This document shows positions 55,296-63,747 of a stretch of DNA of 64,000 nucleotides, one piece after another. This stretch comes from Lentzea alba (GTDB lineage: Bacteria; Actinomycetota; Actinomycetes; Mycobacteriales; Pseudonocardiaceae): NCBI RefSeq assembly GCF_011067745.1, contig NZ_JAAMPJ010000002.1, positions 761,450 to 825,449 of the forward strand, given 5' to 3'. A program made the translations under genes and the position numbers. Within the stretch, counting starts at the first letter, position 1. Every line of letters begins with the position of its first letter. A model generated the notes under the pieces. It was not told where the DNA came from, did not search any database, and saw nothing but the letters and a program-made list of their open reading frames with translations.

Positions 55296-57779
55296 TCACA
55301 GCTCGGCGAGGGCCGCCCGCAGCCGTTCCGCCTCCGGCACACCGATCGCCTCGTAGCGCTCCAACGCCTGGCGCCACTGCCGTTTCGCGCTGATCACGGC
55401 GCCGGTGGCCCTGGCGACGGTGCCCAGCCCTTCCAGCGCCCGCGCTTCCTCCAGCCGGTAGCCGTGCTCGGTGGCGAGGGCCAACGCGTCGTGGTGCGCC
55501 TCGCGTGCCCCCGACTGGTCGCCGGACAGGCCACGGGCGAAGCCCAGGTGGTTGAGCAACTCCGCCTGCAACGACGCGTCGCCTGCCTCCCGGGAGATCC
55601 GCAGCGCCTCCTCGAAGCGGTCGATCGCGAGGTCGTGCTCGCCCTTCGCCCGGTGCACCCCACCGAGGAACTTGACCACGAAGGCCTCGCCGATCCGGCT
55701 GCCCAGCGCCCGGTACCCCGCCAGTGCCTCGTCGAACATCAGCAGTGCCTCGCCGTGCTCGCCCAGCTGGTTGAGGACGTTGCCGAGATTGGTCAGCGCG
55801 TGTGCCTGGCCCAGCTGGTCACCGAGCGTGCGGAACGTCTCCAGCGCCGCGCGTTGGTTGGTCAGCGCGCGGTCGAGCTCACCGCGTTGTTCCAGGGTGA
55901 CGCCGAGGTTCAGCAGTCCCATGGCGAGCTGCTGCGGCCGGTCGAGGTGCCGGAGCAGTTCGTTGGACTCCTCGTGGGCGGCGATCGACTCGTCGAACCG
56001 GCCGAGCGAGCCGAGCGTGATGCCGATGCTGCTCAACGTGCTGGCACGGCGTCGGCGGCTGCCCAGCCGTTGCCAGACGTCCGCGCTCTGCCGCAGCCAG
56101 TCGAGCGACTCGAGTTGCCTGCCCATCACCTCCGCCGCCACGCCGAGGTCGCGCAGCGCTTCGCCCTCTCCCGCCAGGTCGCCGTCGGCCCTGGCGCTGT
56201 CGAGCGCCAGCTGATGCATGCGCATCGCCTGCGGGCCGCGCGAAATGGTTTCGAGGTGCCGCTTGGCGACGTGCGCGAGTTGCCGGGCCCGAGCCCCGAA
56301 CCCCAGGTCGGCGGCGGCCTTGACGACCTCGACCACGTTGTCCGCCTCGGCGGTCAGCCAAGCCCGTGCGGTGTCGGCGTCCGTCAGCCAGGAGACCTCC
56401 TCCTTCCCGGCGGGGTCGGCATGACGGGGGTAGGCGAGTGCCAGCGCCGCGGTGTGCGCCTCGACGTAGTGGTCGATCAACCGCACGGCGGCGGGATCCG
56501 CCGCCGGAGCCAGCTCCCTGCTGTAGGCGCGGAGCAGGTCGTGCATTTCGCAACGGCCGTTGTCCTGCACCAGGTTTGCGCTGATCAACTGCTCGACGCG
56601 CAGCGCGGCGTCAGCCATGTCGATGCCGACGAGGGCGGCCGCGGCGGGGACGTCGAAGTCACGGCCGGGGTGGTGCCCGAGCAACCGGAAGAGCTCGGCC
56701 GCCTCCGGCCTGAGCTGCCGGTACGACCGCAGGAACACAGCGCGCACCATGCTGCGCGGGTCGCCGGTGCTGTCGAGCAGGTCCAGGCGTTCCGCCCGGA
56801 GGTCGCGGACGACGGCCGTCAGCGGTTCGTGCCGCGCGAACTCGGCCGCGATCCGGATGGCGAGAGGCAACCGGGCGCACAACTCCGCGAGCTCGATCGC
56901 CGCATCGGGTTCGTAGCAGACGCGTTGGCCCAACAAGCTCTTGAGCAGCTGCACGGCCTCTTCGACGGTCAGCACGTCGAGATCCAGCCGGTGCACGCCG
57001 TCGACGACGGCCAGGCCGGTGAGCGCGTCCCGGCTGGTGACCAGGGTGAAACAGGAGGAGGTCGCGGGCAGCAACGGCCGCACCTGCTCGGCACTGCTCG
57101 CGTTGTCGAGCACGAGCAGCACCCGTTTGGCGGCCAACGCCGACCGCAGCAACCCCGCCCGCTCGTCCAGGCTCGGCGGCACCTCGCTGATCCCCAAGGC
57201 CCGCAACAACCGCAGCGCCGCGTCGGCCGCGGACACCGGCGGCCCGACGTCGTACCCGCGAAGGTTCAGGTAGAGCTGGCCGTCCGGGAACCGGTCGGCG
57301 GCCCGATGCCCCCAATGCACGGCGAGCGCGGTCTTCCCCACCCCCGGCGTGCCGGTGACCGCGGACAGCACCACGGTCCGTTCGTCCTGCTCCACCAGGT
57401 CGTCGAGCTGCTGGAGCTCCGCTGCCCGCCCGGTGAACGCGGTGACGTCCGCCGGCAACTGCCTCGGCGCCGTGGCGGCGGGAACCTGCTTGCCCGAGTG
57501 CTCGTGCGCGGCGACGCGGTCCCAGGCGTCCGCCCACGACCTCAGGTCGGCGTCCGTGCCGTCCAGCGCGATGACGATCCGGTCCAGCACCTCGGCGGGC
57601 AACAGCGTCTGCCCCGTGAGGTACGTGTGGACCGTCGACCTCGGCACGTCGATGCGCTTGGCCAGGTCAGCCAGCGACACCCTGGTGCGACCGCTGCCCC
57701 GCGCCGCGTTCCCCCTCAAGACTTCGAGCTGGCGAACCAGGTCCGCCCGCGTCCGCACCTGCCCTGGATCCGCGCCCAC
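55296..57779 (-). CDS. XRE-NB-ARC-TPR regulator
   Basis: The 827-residue STAND-type regulator has an N-terminal XRE-like helix-turn-helix (VSLADLAKRIDVPRSTVHTYLTG, about 35-57) and NB-ARC ATPase with Walker A TGTPGVGKTALAVH near 145 and VLLVLDNASSAEQV. Winged-helix and TPR repeats run from about 470 to 800 (GMGLLNLGVTLEQRGELDRAL-like units). It probably senses a small molecule or protein and binds DNA through the front domain. It differs from the SARP gene at 13428 in the DNA-binding part, but NB-ARC and TPR regions are alike. GTG start at 57779. Confidence 0.9.
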   Translation of the reverse strand: MGADPGQVRTRADLVRQLEVLRGNAARGSGRTRVSLADLAKRIDVPRSTVHTYLTGQTLLPAEVLDRIVIALDGTDADLRSWADAWDRVAAHEHSGKQVPAATAPRQLPADVTAFTGRAAELQQLDDLVEQDERTVVLSAVTGTPGVGKTALAVHWGHRAADRFPDGQLYLNLRGYDVGPPVSAADAALRLLRALGISEVPPSLDERAGLLRSALAAKRVLLVLDNASSAEQVRPLLPATSSCFTLVTSRDALTGLAVVDGVHRLDLDVLTVEEAVQLLKSLLGQRVCYEPDAAIELAELCARLPLAIRIAAEFARHEPLTAVVRDLRAERLDLLDSTGDPRSMVRAVFLRSYRQLRPEAAELFRLLGHHPGRDFDVPAAAALVGIDMADAALRVEQLISANLVQDNGRCEMHDLLRAYSRELAPAADPAAVRLIDHYVEAHTAALALAYPRHADPAGKEEVSWLTDADTARAWLTAEADNVVEVVKAAADLGFGARARQLAHVAKRHLETISRGPQAMRMHQLALDSARADGDLAGEGEALRDLGVAAEVMGRQLESLDWLRQSADVWQRLGSRRRRASTLSSIGITLGSLGRFDESIAAHEESNELLRHLDRPQQLAMGLLNLGVTLEQRGELDRALTNQRAALETFRTLGDQLGQAHALTNLGNVLNQLGEHGEALLMFDEALAGYRALGSRIGEAFVVKFLGGVHRAKGEHDLAIDRFEEALRISREAGDASLQAELLNHLGFARGLSGDQSGAREAHHDALALATEHGYRLEEARALEGLGTVARATGAVISAKRQWRQALERYEAIGVPEAERLRAALAEL

Positions 57780-57918
57780 ACGCCCTCCCCTGCGTGACCA
57801 CTACATCGAGAACGTATACGTCCCGCGGCTGATGACCGTTGCCATTGACGGCCTCGCCCGGAATTGACCAAGTACTGACACGGTTCCGGGCGACCCGGTG
57901 AGTTTTGGCGGAAACCAG

Positions 57919-57955
57919 AGAGCCCCTCTTCGCGTATTCCGCGAAGAGGGGCTCT
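57919..57955 (-). terminator. perfect 16-bp terminator hairpin after tRNA-Arg
   Basis: AGAGCCCCTCTTCGCG (57919-57934), loop TATTC, then the exact reverse complement at 57940-57955. It begins 5 bases after the tRNA 3' end in the direction of transcription. Confidence 0.85.
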
Positions 57956-57960
57956 TGGTC

Positions 57961-58036
57961 TGGCGCGCTCGACAGGATTCGAACCTGTAACCTTCTGATC
58001 CGTAGTCAGATGCTCTATCCGTTGAGCTACGAGCGC
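57961..58036 (-). tRNA. tRNA-Arg (anticodon ACG)
   Basis: The acceptor GCGCTCG pairs with CGAGCGC, the anticodon arm CTGACTACGGATCAG gives ACG, and the T arm is ACAGGTTCGAATCCTGT. The 3' CCA is encoded. A34 is the expected target of the TadA enzyme encoded at 29685-30134. Confidence 0.96.
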
Positions 58037-58077
58037 AGGTCTTCAATTATAACCGATCCTCAAGAGGCTCGGCCTTG

Positions 58078-58167
58078 CGGAGGCTCCGGGATTTGAACCC
58101 GGGATGGGGGGTTACCCCAAACCGCATTAGCAGTGCGGCGCCATAGACCAGACTAGGCGAAGCCTCC
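58078..58167 (-). tRNA. tRNA-Ser (anticodon GCT)
   Basis: The acceptor GGAGGCT pairs with AGCCTCC. The anticodon arm CGCACTGCTAATGCG gives GCT, with a long variable arm and T arm CGGGTTCAAATCCCG. CCA is not encoded. It lies 41 bp upstream of tRNA-Arg on the same strand and may be co-transcribed. Confidence 0.95.
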
Positions 58168-58322
58168 CGGGACCATCCTTGGCCACGACGCATAGGTTAC
58201 ACAGGTCCCCAACCGAGTTGCAAAACGCCCCCCTCTAACCCCGGAAAGCGCTGGTCAGGGCACGTTCCGAGGGGTCGAGAGGGGCGTTAAACGCCTGTTC
58301 ACGCAGACGAGAGTGACCTAGA

Positions 58323-60266
58323 TCATCCTGAGGCGAGTTCCAGGAACGGTTGGAGGGACTCGGGATTGCGCAGGGCGCCGCGCGACACGGCTCGGTCGAC
58401 GTCCATGCCGGCGAGGATCTTCTTGACCGGCACCTCGCACTTCTTGCCGTTCAGCGTCCTCGGGATCTCGGCCACGGCCACGAAGCGGTTCGGGACGTGG
58501 CGCGGGGACAGGGCCGAGCGCAGTTCCTTGCGCAGCAGTGGTTCCACGTCGGCCAACCCGACGCCGTCGAGCACCACGAAGCAGAGCAGTTCGCCCTCGG
58601 TGACGCCGGAGGTGTCGATCACGAGCGAGTCGACGACGCCGGGGACGGACTCGACGACGCGGTAGAACTCCGAGGTGCCCATGCGGACGCCGCCGCGGTT
58701 CAGGGTCGAGTCGGAGCGGCCGTAGATCACCGCCGAGCCGCGCGGGGTGATGCGGATCCAGTCGCCGTGGCGCCAGATGCCGGGGTAGGTGTCGAAGTAC
58801 GCGTCGCGCAGCTTCGAGCCGTCGGAGTCGCCCCAGAAGAAGACCGGCATGGACGGCATGGGCTTGGTGATCACGAGTTCGCCGACGGCGTCGTTCAGCG
58901 TCTCGCCCGCCTCGTCGAACGCGTGCACGGACGCGCCTAGTGCGCGGCAGGAGAGTTCGCCCAGCCAGACCGGGCGGTCCGGGGAAGCGGCCACGAAGGC
59001 GGTGCAGAGGTCGGTGCCGCCGGAGACCGAGGCGATCTGGACGTCCTTGCCGACGGCCGAGGCGATCCAGCGGAAGCCTTCCGGTGTCAGGGGTGCGCCG
59101 GTGGAGCCGACGACGCGCAGGCCCGTCAGGTCGTAGCGGGACGACGGGTCGATGCCCTCTTTCAGGCACGACTGGACGTACGGGGCCGAGGTGCCGAAGT
59201 AGGTGACGCGGTGTTGTTCGGCCAGGTGCCACAAGGTGTTCAGGTCGGGAAACGCCGGGCTGCCGTCGTACAGGACGATGGTGGTGCCCGTCAGCAGACC
59301 GCCGACCAGGTAGTTCCACATCATCCAGCCGGTGGTGGTGAACCAGAAGAAGCGGTCGCCGGGGCCGAGGTCGCTGTGCAGGCCGATCATCTTCAGGTGT
59401 TCCAGCACGATGCCGCCGTGGCCCTGGACGATGCCCTTGGGCAGGCCCGTGGTGCCGGACGAGTAGAGCACCCACAGCGGGTGGTCGAACGGCACCGGCG
59501 TGAACTCCAGCGGCGCACCCGCGAACGAAGCGACCAACTCCGAGAACGACAGCGTGTCCGGGAGCGAGGAGCCGTTGTCCAGGTAGTCGATCAACACCGT
59601 GGCGCTCAGACCGGGCAGCTGCGCGCGGATCTCCTCGACGACCGGGCGGCAGTCGAAGGACCGTCCGTTGTAGACGTAGCCGGAGACGGCGACGAAGACG
59701 GTCGGCGAGATCTGGGTGAAGCGGTCGGCGACGGCTCGGGCGCCGAAGTCCGGGGAGCAGGACGACCACGTGGCGCCCAGTGAGGCGGCCGCCAGGAAGG
59801 CGATGAGGGCTTCGGGGGCGTTCGGGACGAGTGCCACCACCCGGTCGCCCTTGGAGACGCCCAGAGAGGCCAATGCGGCCCGGAAAGCGGCCACGCGTGA
59901 ACGCAGCGTGCCGAACGTCAAAGAAGAAGCCACGCCGTCTTCGCGATGGAAGATCACGGCCAGGTCGTCGTCGCCACCGCGACGGAGGGCGTGCTCGGCG
60001 TAGTTCAGGGTCGAGCCCGGGAACCACTCGGCGCCCGGCATCTCGGCGGAGCCCAGCACGCGCTCAGGAGCGGTGTGGAACCTGACGTCGAAATACGAAG
60101 CTATGGCGCCCCAGAACCCCTCGAGGTCGGAGACGGACCACTCCCACAACGACTCGTAGTCGGGGAAGTCGTGGCCGCGGCCCGAGAGCCACGACCTGAA
60201 GGCGGTCATCCCGTTGTCCCTCGTGGGGTCCGGGCGCCACAGCAGTTCGACGTCGGTGTCGGTCAT
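58323..60266 (-). CDS. acetoacetate-CoA ligase
   Basis: It activates acetoacetate (and related 3-keto acids) to the CoA ester with ATP. The 647-residue enzyme of the adenylate-forming superfamily has an acetyl-CoA-synthetase-type N-terminal (DYESLWEWSVSDLEGFWG), AMP-binding P-loop VLYSSGTTGLPKGIVQGHGG, YDGSPAFPDLNTLW, GELVITKPMPSMP, YGRSDSTLNRGGVRMGTSE, and the C-terminal catalytic lysine in TLNGKKCEVPVKKIL. Length fits the family. ATG 60266 is the start. Confidence 0.94.
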   Translation of the reverse strand: MTDTDVELLWRPDPTRDNGMTAFRSWLSGRGHDFPDYESLWEWSVSDLEGFWGAIASYFDVRFHTAPERVLGSAEMPGAEWFPGSTLNYAEHALRRGGDDDLAVIFHREDGVASSLTFGTLRSRVAAFRAALASLGVSKGDRVVALVPNAPEALIAFLAAASLGATWSSCSPDFGARAVADRFTQISPTVFVAVSGYVYNGRSFDCRPVVEEIRAQLPGLSATVLIDYLDNGSSLPDTLSFSELVASFAGAPLEFTPVPFDHPLWVLYSSGTTGLPKGIVQGHGGIVLEHLKMIGLHSDLGPGDRFFWFTTTGWMMWNYLVGGLLTGTTIVLYDGSPAFPDLNTLWHLAEQHRVTYFGTSAPYVQSCLKEGIDPSSRYDLTGLRVVGSTGAPLTPEGFRWIASAVGKDVQIASVSGGTDLCTAFVAASPDRPVWLGELSCRALGASVHAFDEAGETLNDAVGELVITKPMPSMPVFFWGDSDGSKLRDAYFDTYPGIWRHGDWIRITPRGSAVIYGRSDSTLNRGGVRMGTSEFYRVVESVPGVVDSLVIDTSGVTEGELLCFVVLDGVGLADVEPLLRKELRSALSPRHVPNRFVAVAEIPRTLNGKKCEVPVKKILAGMDVDRAVSRGALRNPESLQPFLELASG

Positions 60267-60341
60267 GCCCCATGTCTAACTCAGGCACAACCGAACGTCC
60301 ATGTGTGATTGGCGGACACGACGTCCACCAACGGTGTGGAA

Positions 60342-61097
60342 CTACCCCGCCGCGAGCAGTTCGTCGACGGCGCTGGTCAGCCGGGGCGCGTCGGCGGGGG
60401 CCAGCACGAGCCAGCCGTCCTGCTTGCGGAGCAGGTAGCGGCCCTCGCGCGTGTCCAGCCACGACACCGAACGGCCGGTCGGGCGCGGGACGCCGTCGCG
60501 GTTGCGGGCGGTGAGGCCCAGTTCGCCGCCGCCGATCCGGGACGTCACGATGCGCATCAGGGCGTGCGCCTCGGGTTCGCGGATGCCGGCGTCGCGCAGC
60601 ACGTCCAGGAACGCCTGCTTGCCGTCCTGCTCGCCCGCCTTGCCCGCCCGCACGTAGTCGTCCCAGCGCACGTTGACGGCGCGACCCGTGCCCGGTGCGA
60701 GGCCTGGCAACGATGACACCGTGGCCGAAGCCAGCGCGGTCGGGCGGAACGAGTACAGGTGCACGTCGTTGTTCACGCGCGCGGCGAAGGCTCCGCTCCA
60801 CCCCGCGCAGGCGATGCCGCGGGCCAGTTCGGTGCCCTTGAAGTACGCGATCTCCAGCGCGCGGTCGAACTCGCCGAGGCCGGCGATCAACGCGCGCAGA
60901 TCGGGGTCGGGCCGGTGGACGGTGCCCAACCGGCGGGCGTGCAGGGTCTGCGAGCTTGCTTCGACGAGACGCTGCCGCGCCGCTCGGGTGGCCCCCACGT
61001 GGGGGGTCCCGAGCGGCACGACGCGATCCTCGCCGTGCACGGCTTGCCAGAGCAGGAAGAACTCCTGCGAGCTCACCGTGAACTGCCTTTCGCTCAC
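60342..61097 (-). CDS. ESX secretion-associated protein, EspG family
   Basis: The 251-residue cytoplasmic chaperone is of the EspG type: MSERQFTVSSQEFFLLWQAV at the N-terminus, GTVHRPDPDLRALIAGL, and DTREGRYLLRKQDGWLVLAP near the end. EspG keeps PE/PPE-type substrates in solution for type VII secretion. The GTG start overlaps the PPE-like stop as GTGA. It is the last gene of a three-gene operon with no ESX core gene in view. Confidence 0.88.
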   Translation of the reverse strand: MSERQFTVSSQEFFLLWQAVHGEDRVVPLGTPHVGATRAARQRLVEASSQTLHARRLGTVHRPDPDLRALIAGLGEFDRALEIAYFKGTELARGIACAGWSGAFAARVNNDVHLYSFRPTALASATVSSLPGLAPGTGRAVNVRWDDYVRAGKAGEQDGKQAFLDVLRDAGIREPEAHALMRIVTSRIGGGELGLTARNRDGVPRPTGRSVSWLDTREGRYLLRKQDGWLVLAPADAPRLTSAVDELLAAG

Positions 61098-62347
61098 TGG
61101 CCGATCACCGGCGGGGCGGCCTTGCGGTCCAAGCCGAAGACGTTGTCGTCCTCTTCCAGGTAGCTCGCGGTCCGGTGCTCACGCTCGTTGTTGTTGCCCT
61201 GCGCCGCGGCGGGCGCACCGGCCATCGGCGCACCGCCCATCGCGAGCGGGTTCTGGAACGCCTTGGTCTGGCCGCCGGTCGCCGACGAGGCAGCGGCCGC
61301 CGCGGCACCCGCACCGCGCGACACCTCGTTCACCCCCGCCGCGCCACCACCGGAACCGGGTCCACCGGCACCGCCGCCGCCACCGGCCTGGTTGCCGGAG
61401 TTGGACGTGAAGGGACGTGCCATGCCGAAGCCGCCACCGAGACCACCACCGCCGCCGCCACGTCCACCACCGGAACCACCGCCGAAGCGGGAGGAGGCGT
61501 TCGTGGTGCCGCGGTTCTGGCCCGCCGCGGGGTTGGTGGTCGTGACCGGGGCTCCGGTACCACCGCCGGCACCGGTCTCCGGGCCCGTCGGGGTGCGGCC
61601 GCCCAGCTCGGGGCCGGTCGGCGTCGGGTTGATCGGGTTCACCGGCGGGGTGAACTGCGCCGGCACGGTCTGGTCGACCGCGGCCGAGTTGCGCTGGAAC
61701 GCCGCCATCACGTCCGCCGCGAGGCGGTGTTGGGCGTCGTTGGTCGCGAGCGTGTCGACCGGGCTGCTGCCGATGGTCTCGAAGCCGCCGAACTCACCGC
61801 GCAGCGTCGTCGCCAGACCCGGCTCCCGCAGGGTCTCCACGCCGAACATGTCCGATGCCCGGTCCGAGATCGTCAGCCGGTCCCGCAGCGTCGCCGTCTC
61901 GGTCGGCACCGGCGCGGCCGGCGGGTCCGGAGGTGGCGGCATCGCGGCGCGGGCGGCCTCGACGTTGTCGGTCTCCGTCGTGATCGCGGCCGACACCTTG
62001 TGCGCGTAGTTCGCGGTGTCGTCGACCCAGTTGGTGACCTCGGTCAGACCGTTGCGCGCCAGTCTGGCGGACTCGCTGTCCCAGCCGACCGTGGAGTCCT
62101 CGACGGCCTTGAGCAGGTTCGACCGCACGCCGGCGATGTCGTCGCCGATCTTCTTCCAGTTCGTCGCGGCGGTTTGGGCACCGTCGAGGTTCACACCCGT
62201 GTGCACCATGTTGTACAGCTCTTTGTGCGAGTACGTCATCCAGTCGTGCGGCTCGTACAGAGCGCCGTGGTCGTACTTGTTGTCGTTGCTCCCGCTGCCC
62301 TTGTTGTCGTTGTTGTCGTTGCCCTTGTTGTCGTGGTTGCCGCTCAC
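61094..62347 (-). CDS. PPE-like, glycine-rich ESX substrate
   Basis: The 417-residue protein starts at GTG 62347 (overlap GTGA with the upstream gene). After an Asn/Asp-rich head it has a helical PPE-like domain at about 30-150 (WMTYSHKELYNMVHTGVNLDGAQTAATNW, VGWDSESARLARNGLTEVTNWV) and then a long Gly/Pro/Thr-rich disordered tail from about 195. The C-terminus (SYLEEDDNVFGLD) is conserved in such actinobacterial proteins. It is likely exported by a type VII system together with the upstream small protein. Confidence 0.8.
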   Translation of the reverse strand: MSGNHDNKGNDNNDNKGSGSNDNKYDHGALYEPHDWMTYSHKELYNMVHTGVNLDGAQTAATNWKKIGDDIAGVRSNLLKAVEDSTVGWDSESARLARNGLTEVTNWVDDTANYAHKVSAAITTETDNVEAARAAMPPPPDPPAAPVPTETATLRDRLTISDRASDMFGVETLREPGLATTLRGEFGGFETIGSSPVDTLATNDAQHRLAADVMAAFQRNSAAVDQTVPAQFTPPVNPINPTPTGPELGGRTPTGPETGAGGGTGAPVTTTNPAAGQNRGTTNASSRFGGGSGGGRGGGGGGLGGGFGMARPFTSNSGNQAGGGGGAGGPGSGGGAAGVNEVSRGAGAAAAAASSATGGQTKAFQNPLAMGGAPMAGAPAAAQGNNNEREHRTASYLEEDDNVFGLDRKAAPPVIGQ

Positions 62348-62895
62348 CAGGACCCCCCGGCGTTCTTCATCGCCTTCTCGGATTCTTCGTCGGCGTCGCG
62401 GATGCTGTCGCGGTTGCGGCTCAACGCGTTGCTGATGTCGTCGAGGACCTTGAACAGGTCGAGCAACGCCTTCGCGGCACCCGAGTCCTCCCCGACGGCC
62501 AGATCGGCGAACCGCGCGCTGATCGCCTTGGCGACCGGGTTCTCGCCCAGCTGCAGCGGTGTCGCCAGTTGTTCGGTCGCGCGCTCCCACAGGTCCATCA
62601 CCTGGTCGCGCGCGGCGTCGACCGCCTTGATCAGCGCGTCCGCCGCTTCCACGTCGAGCGTCAGCTTGCCGCTGTCCGCCGCCTGGTCGAGCTTGGCCGC
62701 GGCGTGGCTCGCCTCCGCCTTGTCCACCAGCATCTGCTGCTGGAGAACGGGTTTCACCGCCGCCAGCTGCTCAGCGGTGATCGGCGCGGTGACCGACGCC
62801 GAGGCATCAGGAGTCACCGCTGGAGTCTCCGCGGGCGGTGGCGCGCCCGTGCCCGTCGTCGTCGCTGTGCCAGTCGTCCCCGTGCCTTCAGCCAT
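62344..62895 (-). CDS. small helical ESX-associated protein
   Basis: The 183-residue protein has a Thr/Gly/Pro-rich head (about 1-40) and a helical body (about 40-183: ITAEQLAAVKPVLQQQMLVDKAEASHAA, LIKAVDAARDQVMDLWERA, LLDLFKVLDDISNALSRNRDSIRD). The body has the WXG100/PE-like length and helix content but no WxG motif. First gene of the operon with the PPE-like and EspG genes; it may pair with the PPE-like protein for export. Start ATG 62895. Confidence 0.72.
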   Translation of the reverse strand: MAEGTGTTGTATTTGTGAPPPAETPAVTPDASASVTAPITAEQLAAVKPVLQQQMLVDKAEASHAAAKLDQAADSGKLTLDVEAADALIKAVDAARDQVMDLWERATEQLATPLQLGENPVAKAISARFADLAVGEDSGAAKALLDLFKVLDDISNALSRNRDSIRDADEESEKAMKNAGGSW

Positions 62896-63031
62896 CCCTC
62901 TACAACCCCCTGCACTGCTAACTCGTCACCGCAGCACTGAGTGTTACCAAGAGCTACACCCAGTCAGCCGTCCGAAGCATCCCTTAGATGTACCTGGATG
63001 ACGGTTCGGTTCCAATCCGCCGTAAAGACTC

Positions 63032-63673
63032 TTACCTCATGTGTGCGTCGAACCAGTTCAACGCACGAGCCCACGCTTCGTCACTGGAAACGTCGAAACG
63101 AACCACATCGGACGCGGTCTCGGAGCTGATCACCGCGTCCCGCAGCTTGCTCACTTCTTCCGAGTCGTCGTCGCGGTAGATGCCGAGCCAAGGGCAGGTC
63201 AGGTCGCCTGCGACGTCCACCAGCGCGGGCAGCCCGTCCGACAGCGGCTCCAGAATTCCGGGGCCCTGCACGGTGACGGCGGCGCCGATCGTGCGGCTCG
63301 CGGCGACCACCATCGCGACGGTGCCACCGGTGTCGAACCCGACGACGCCCATCCGGTCGGCGCTGACGCCCTGCTGGCCCAGCCAGACGAACGCGACATC
63401 GGTGTCAGCCAGAAGGCGGTCACCCGAAAGCTTGCTGACCTGGTCCCGGATGTCGTCGCCGTGCACGCGGTCCTCGTCGTAGAGATGCGGTGCGATGGCG
63501 AGCCAGCCCTCGTCTGCCAGGCTGCTGACGAGCGTCCGCACGCCGGCGGTCATGCCACGAGCCTCGTGCAGCACCACGAGTCCGCCCCGGACGGCGGAGT
63601 CGGGTTCGGCGATCGTCACCCGCAGCTCACGGCCGTCGGTGAGGGATAGCGTCTCGATGCGGGTAGTGGTCAT
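63032..63673 (-). CDS. dienelactone-hydrolase-like protein with altered active site
   Basis: The 213-residue alpha/beta hydrolase-fold protein is similar in order to dienelactone hydrolases: VLHEARGM (Glu37 as the family Glu), WLAIAPHLYDE, and the nucleophile elbow VVGFDTGGTVAM. The elbow has Asp114 where the family has Cys (GFCxGG), and the region that should hold the catalytic His reads RFDVSSDEAWARAL. The IYRDDDSEE segment keeps the Asp. So the Cys-His-Asp triad is incomplete, and the protein may bind rather than hydrolyse, or use Asp chemistry. Start ATG 63673. Confidence 0.82.
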   Translation of the reverse strand: MTTTRIETLSLTDGRELRVTIAEPDSAVRGGLVVLHEARGMTAGVRTLVSSLADEGWLAIAPHLYDEDRVHGDDIRDQVSKLSGDRLLADTDVAFVWLGQQGVSADRMGVVGFDTGGTVAMVVAASRTIGAAVTVQGPGILEPLSDGLPALVDVAGDLTCPWLGIYRDDDSEEVSKLRDAVISSETASDVVRFDVSSDEAWARALNWFDAHMR

Positions 63674-63747
63674 GTCTAACCCTCGCACGTCAGGGTGAAC
63701 TCCAGTCAACGTGTCCAATCGGACGGAGCAATGCGAGGATCGGGTGC

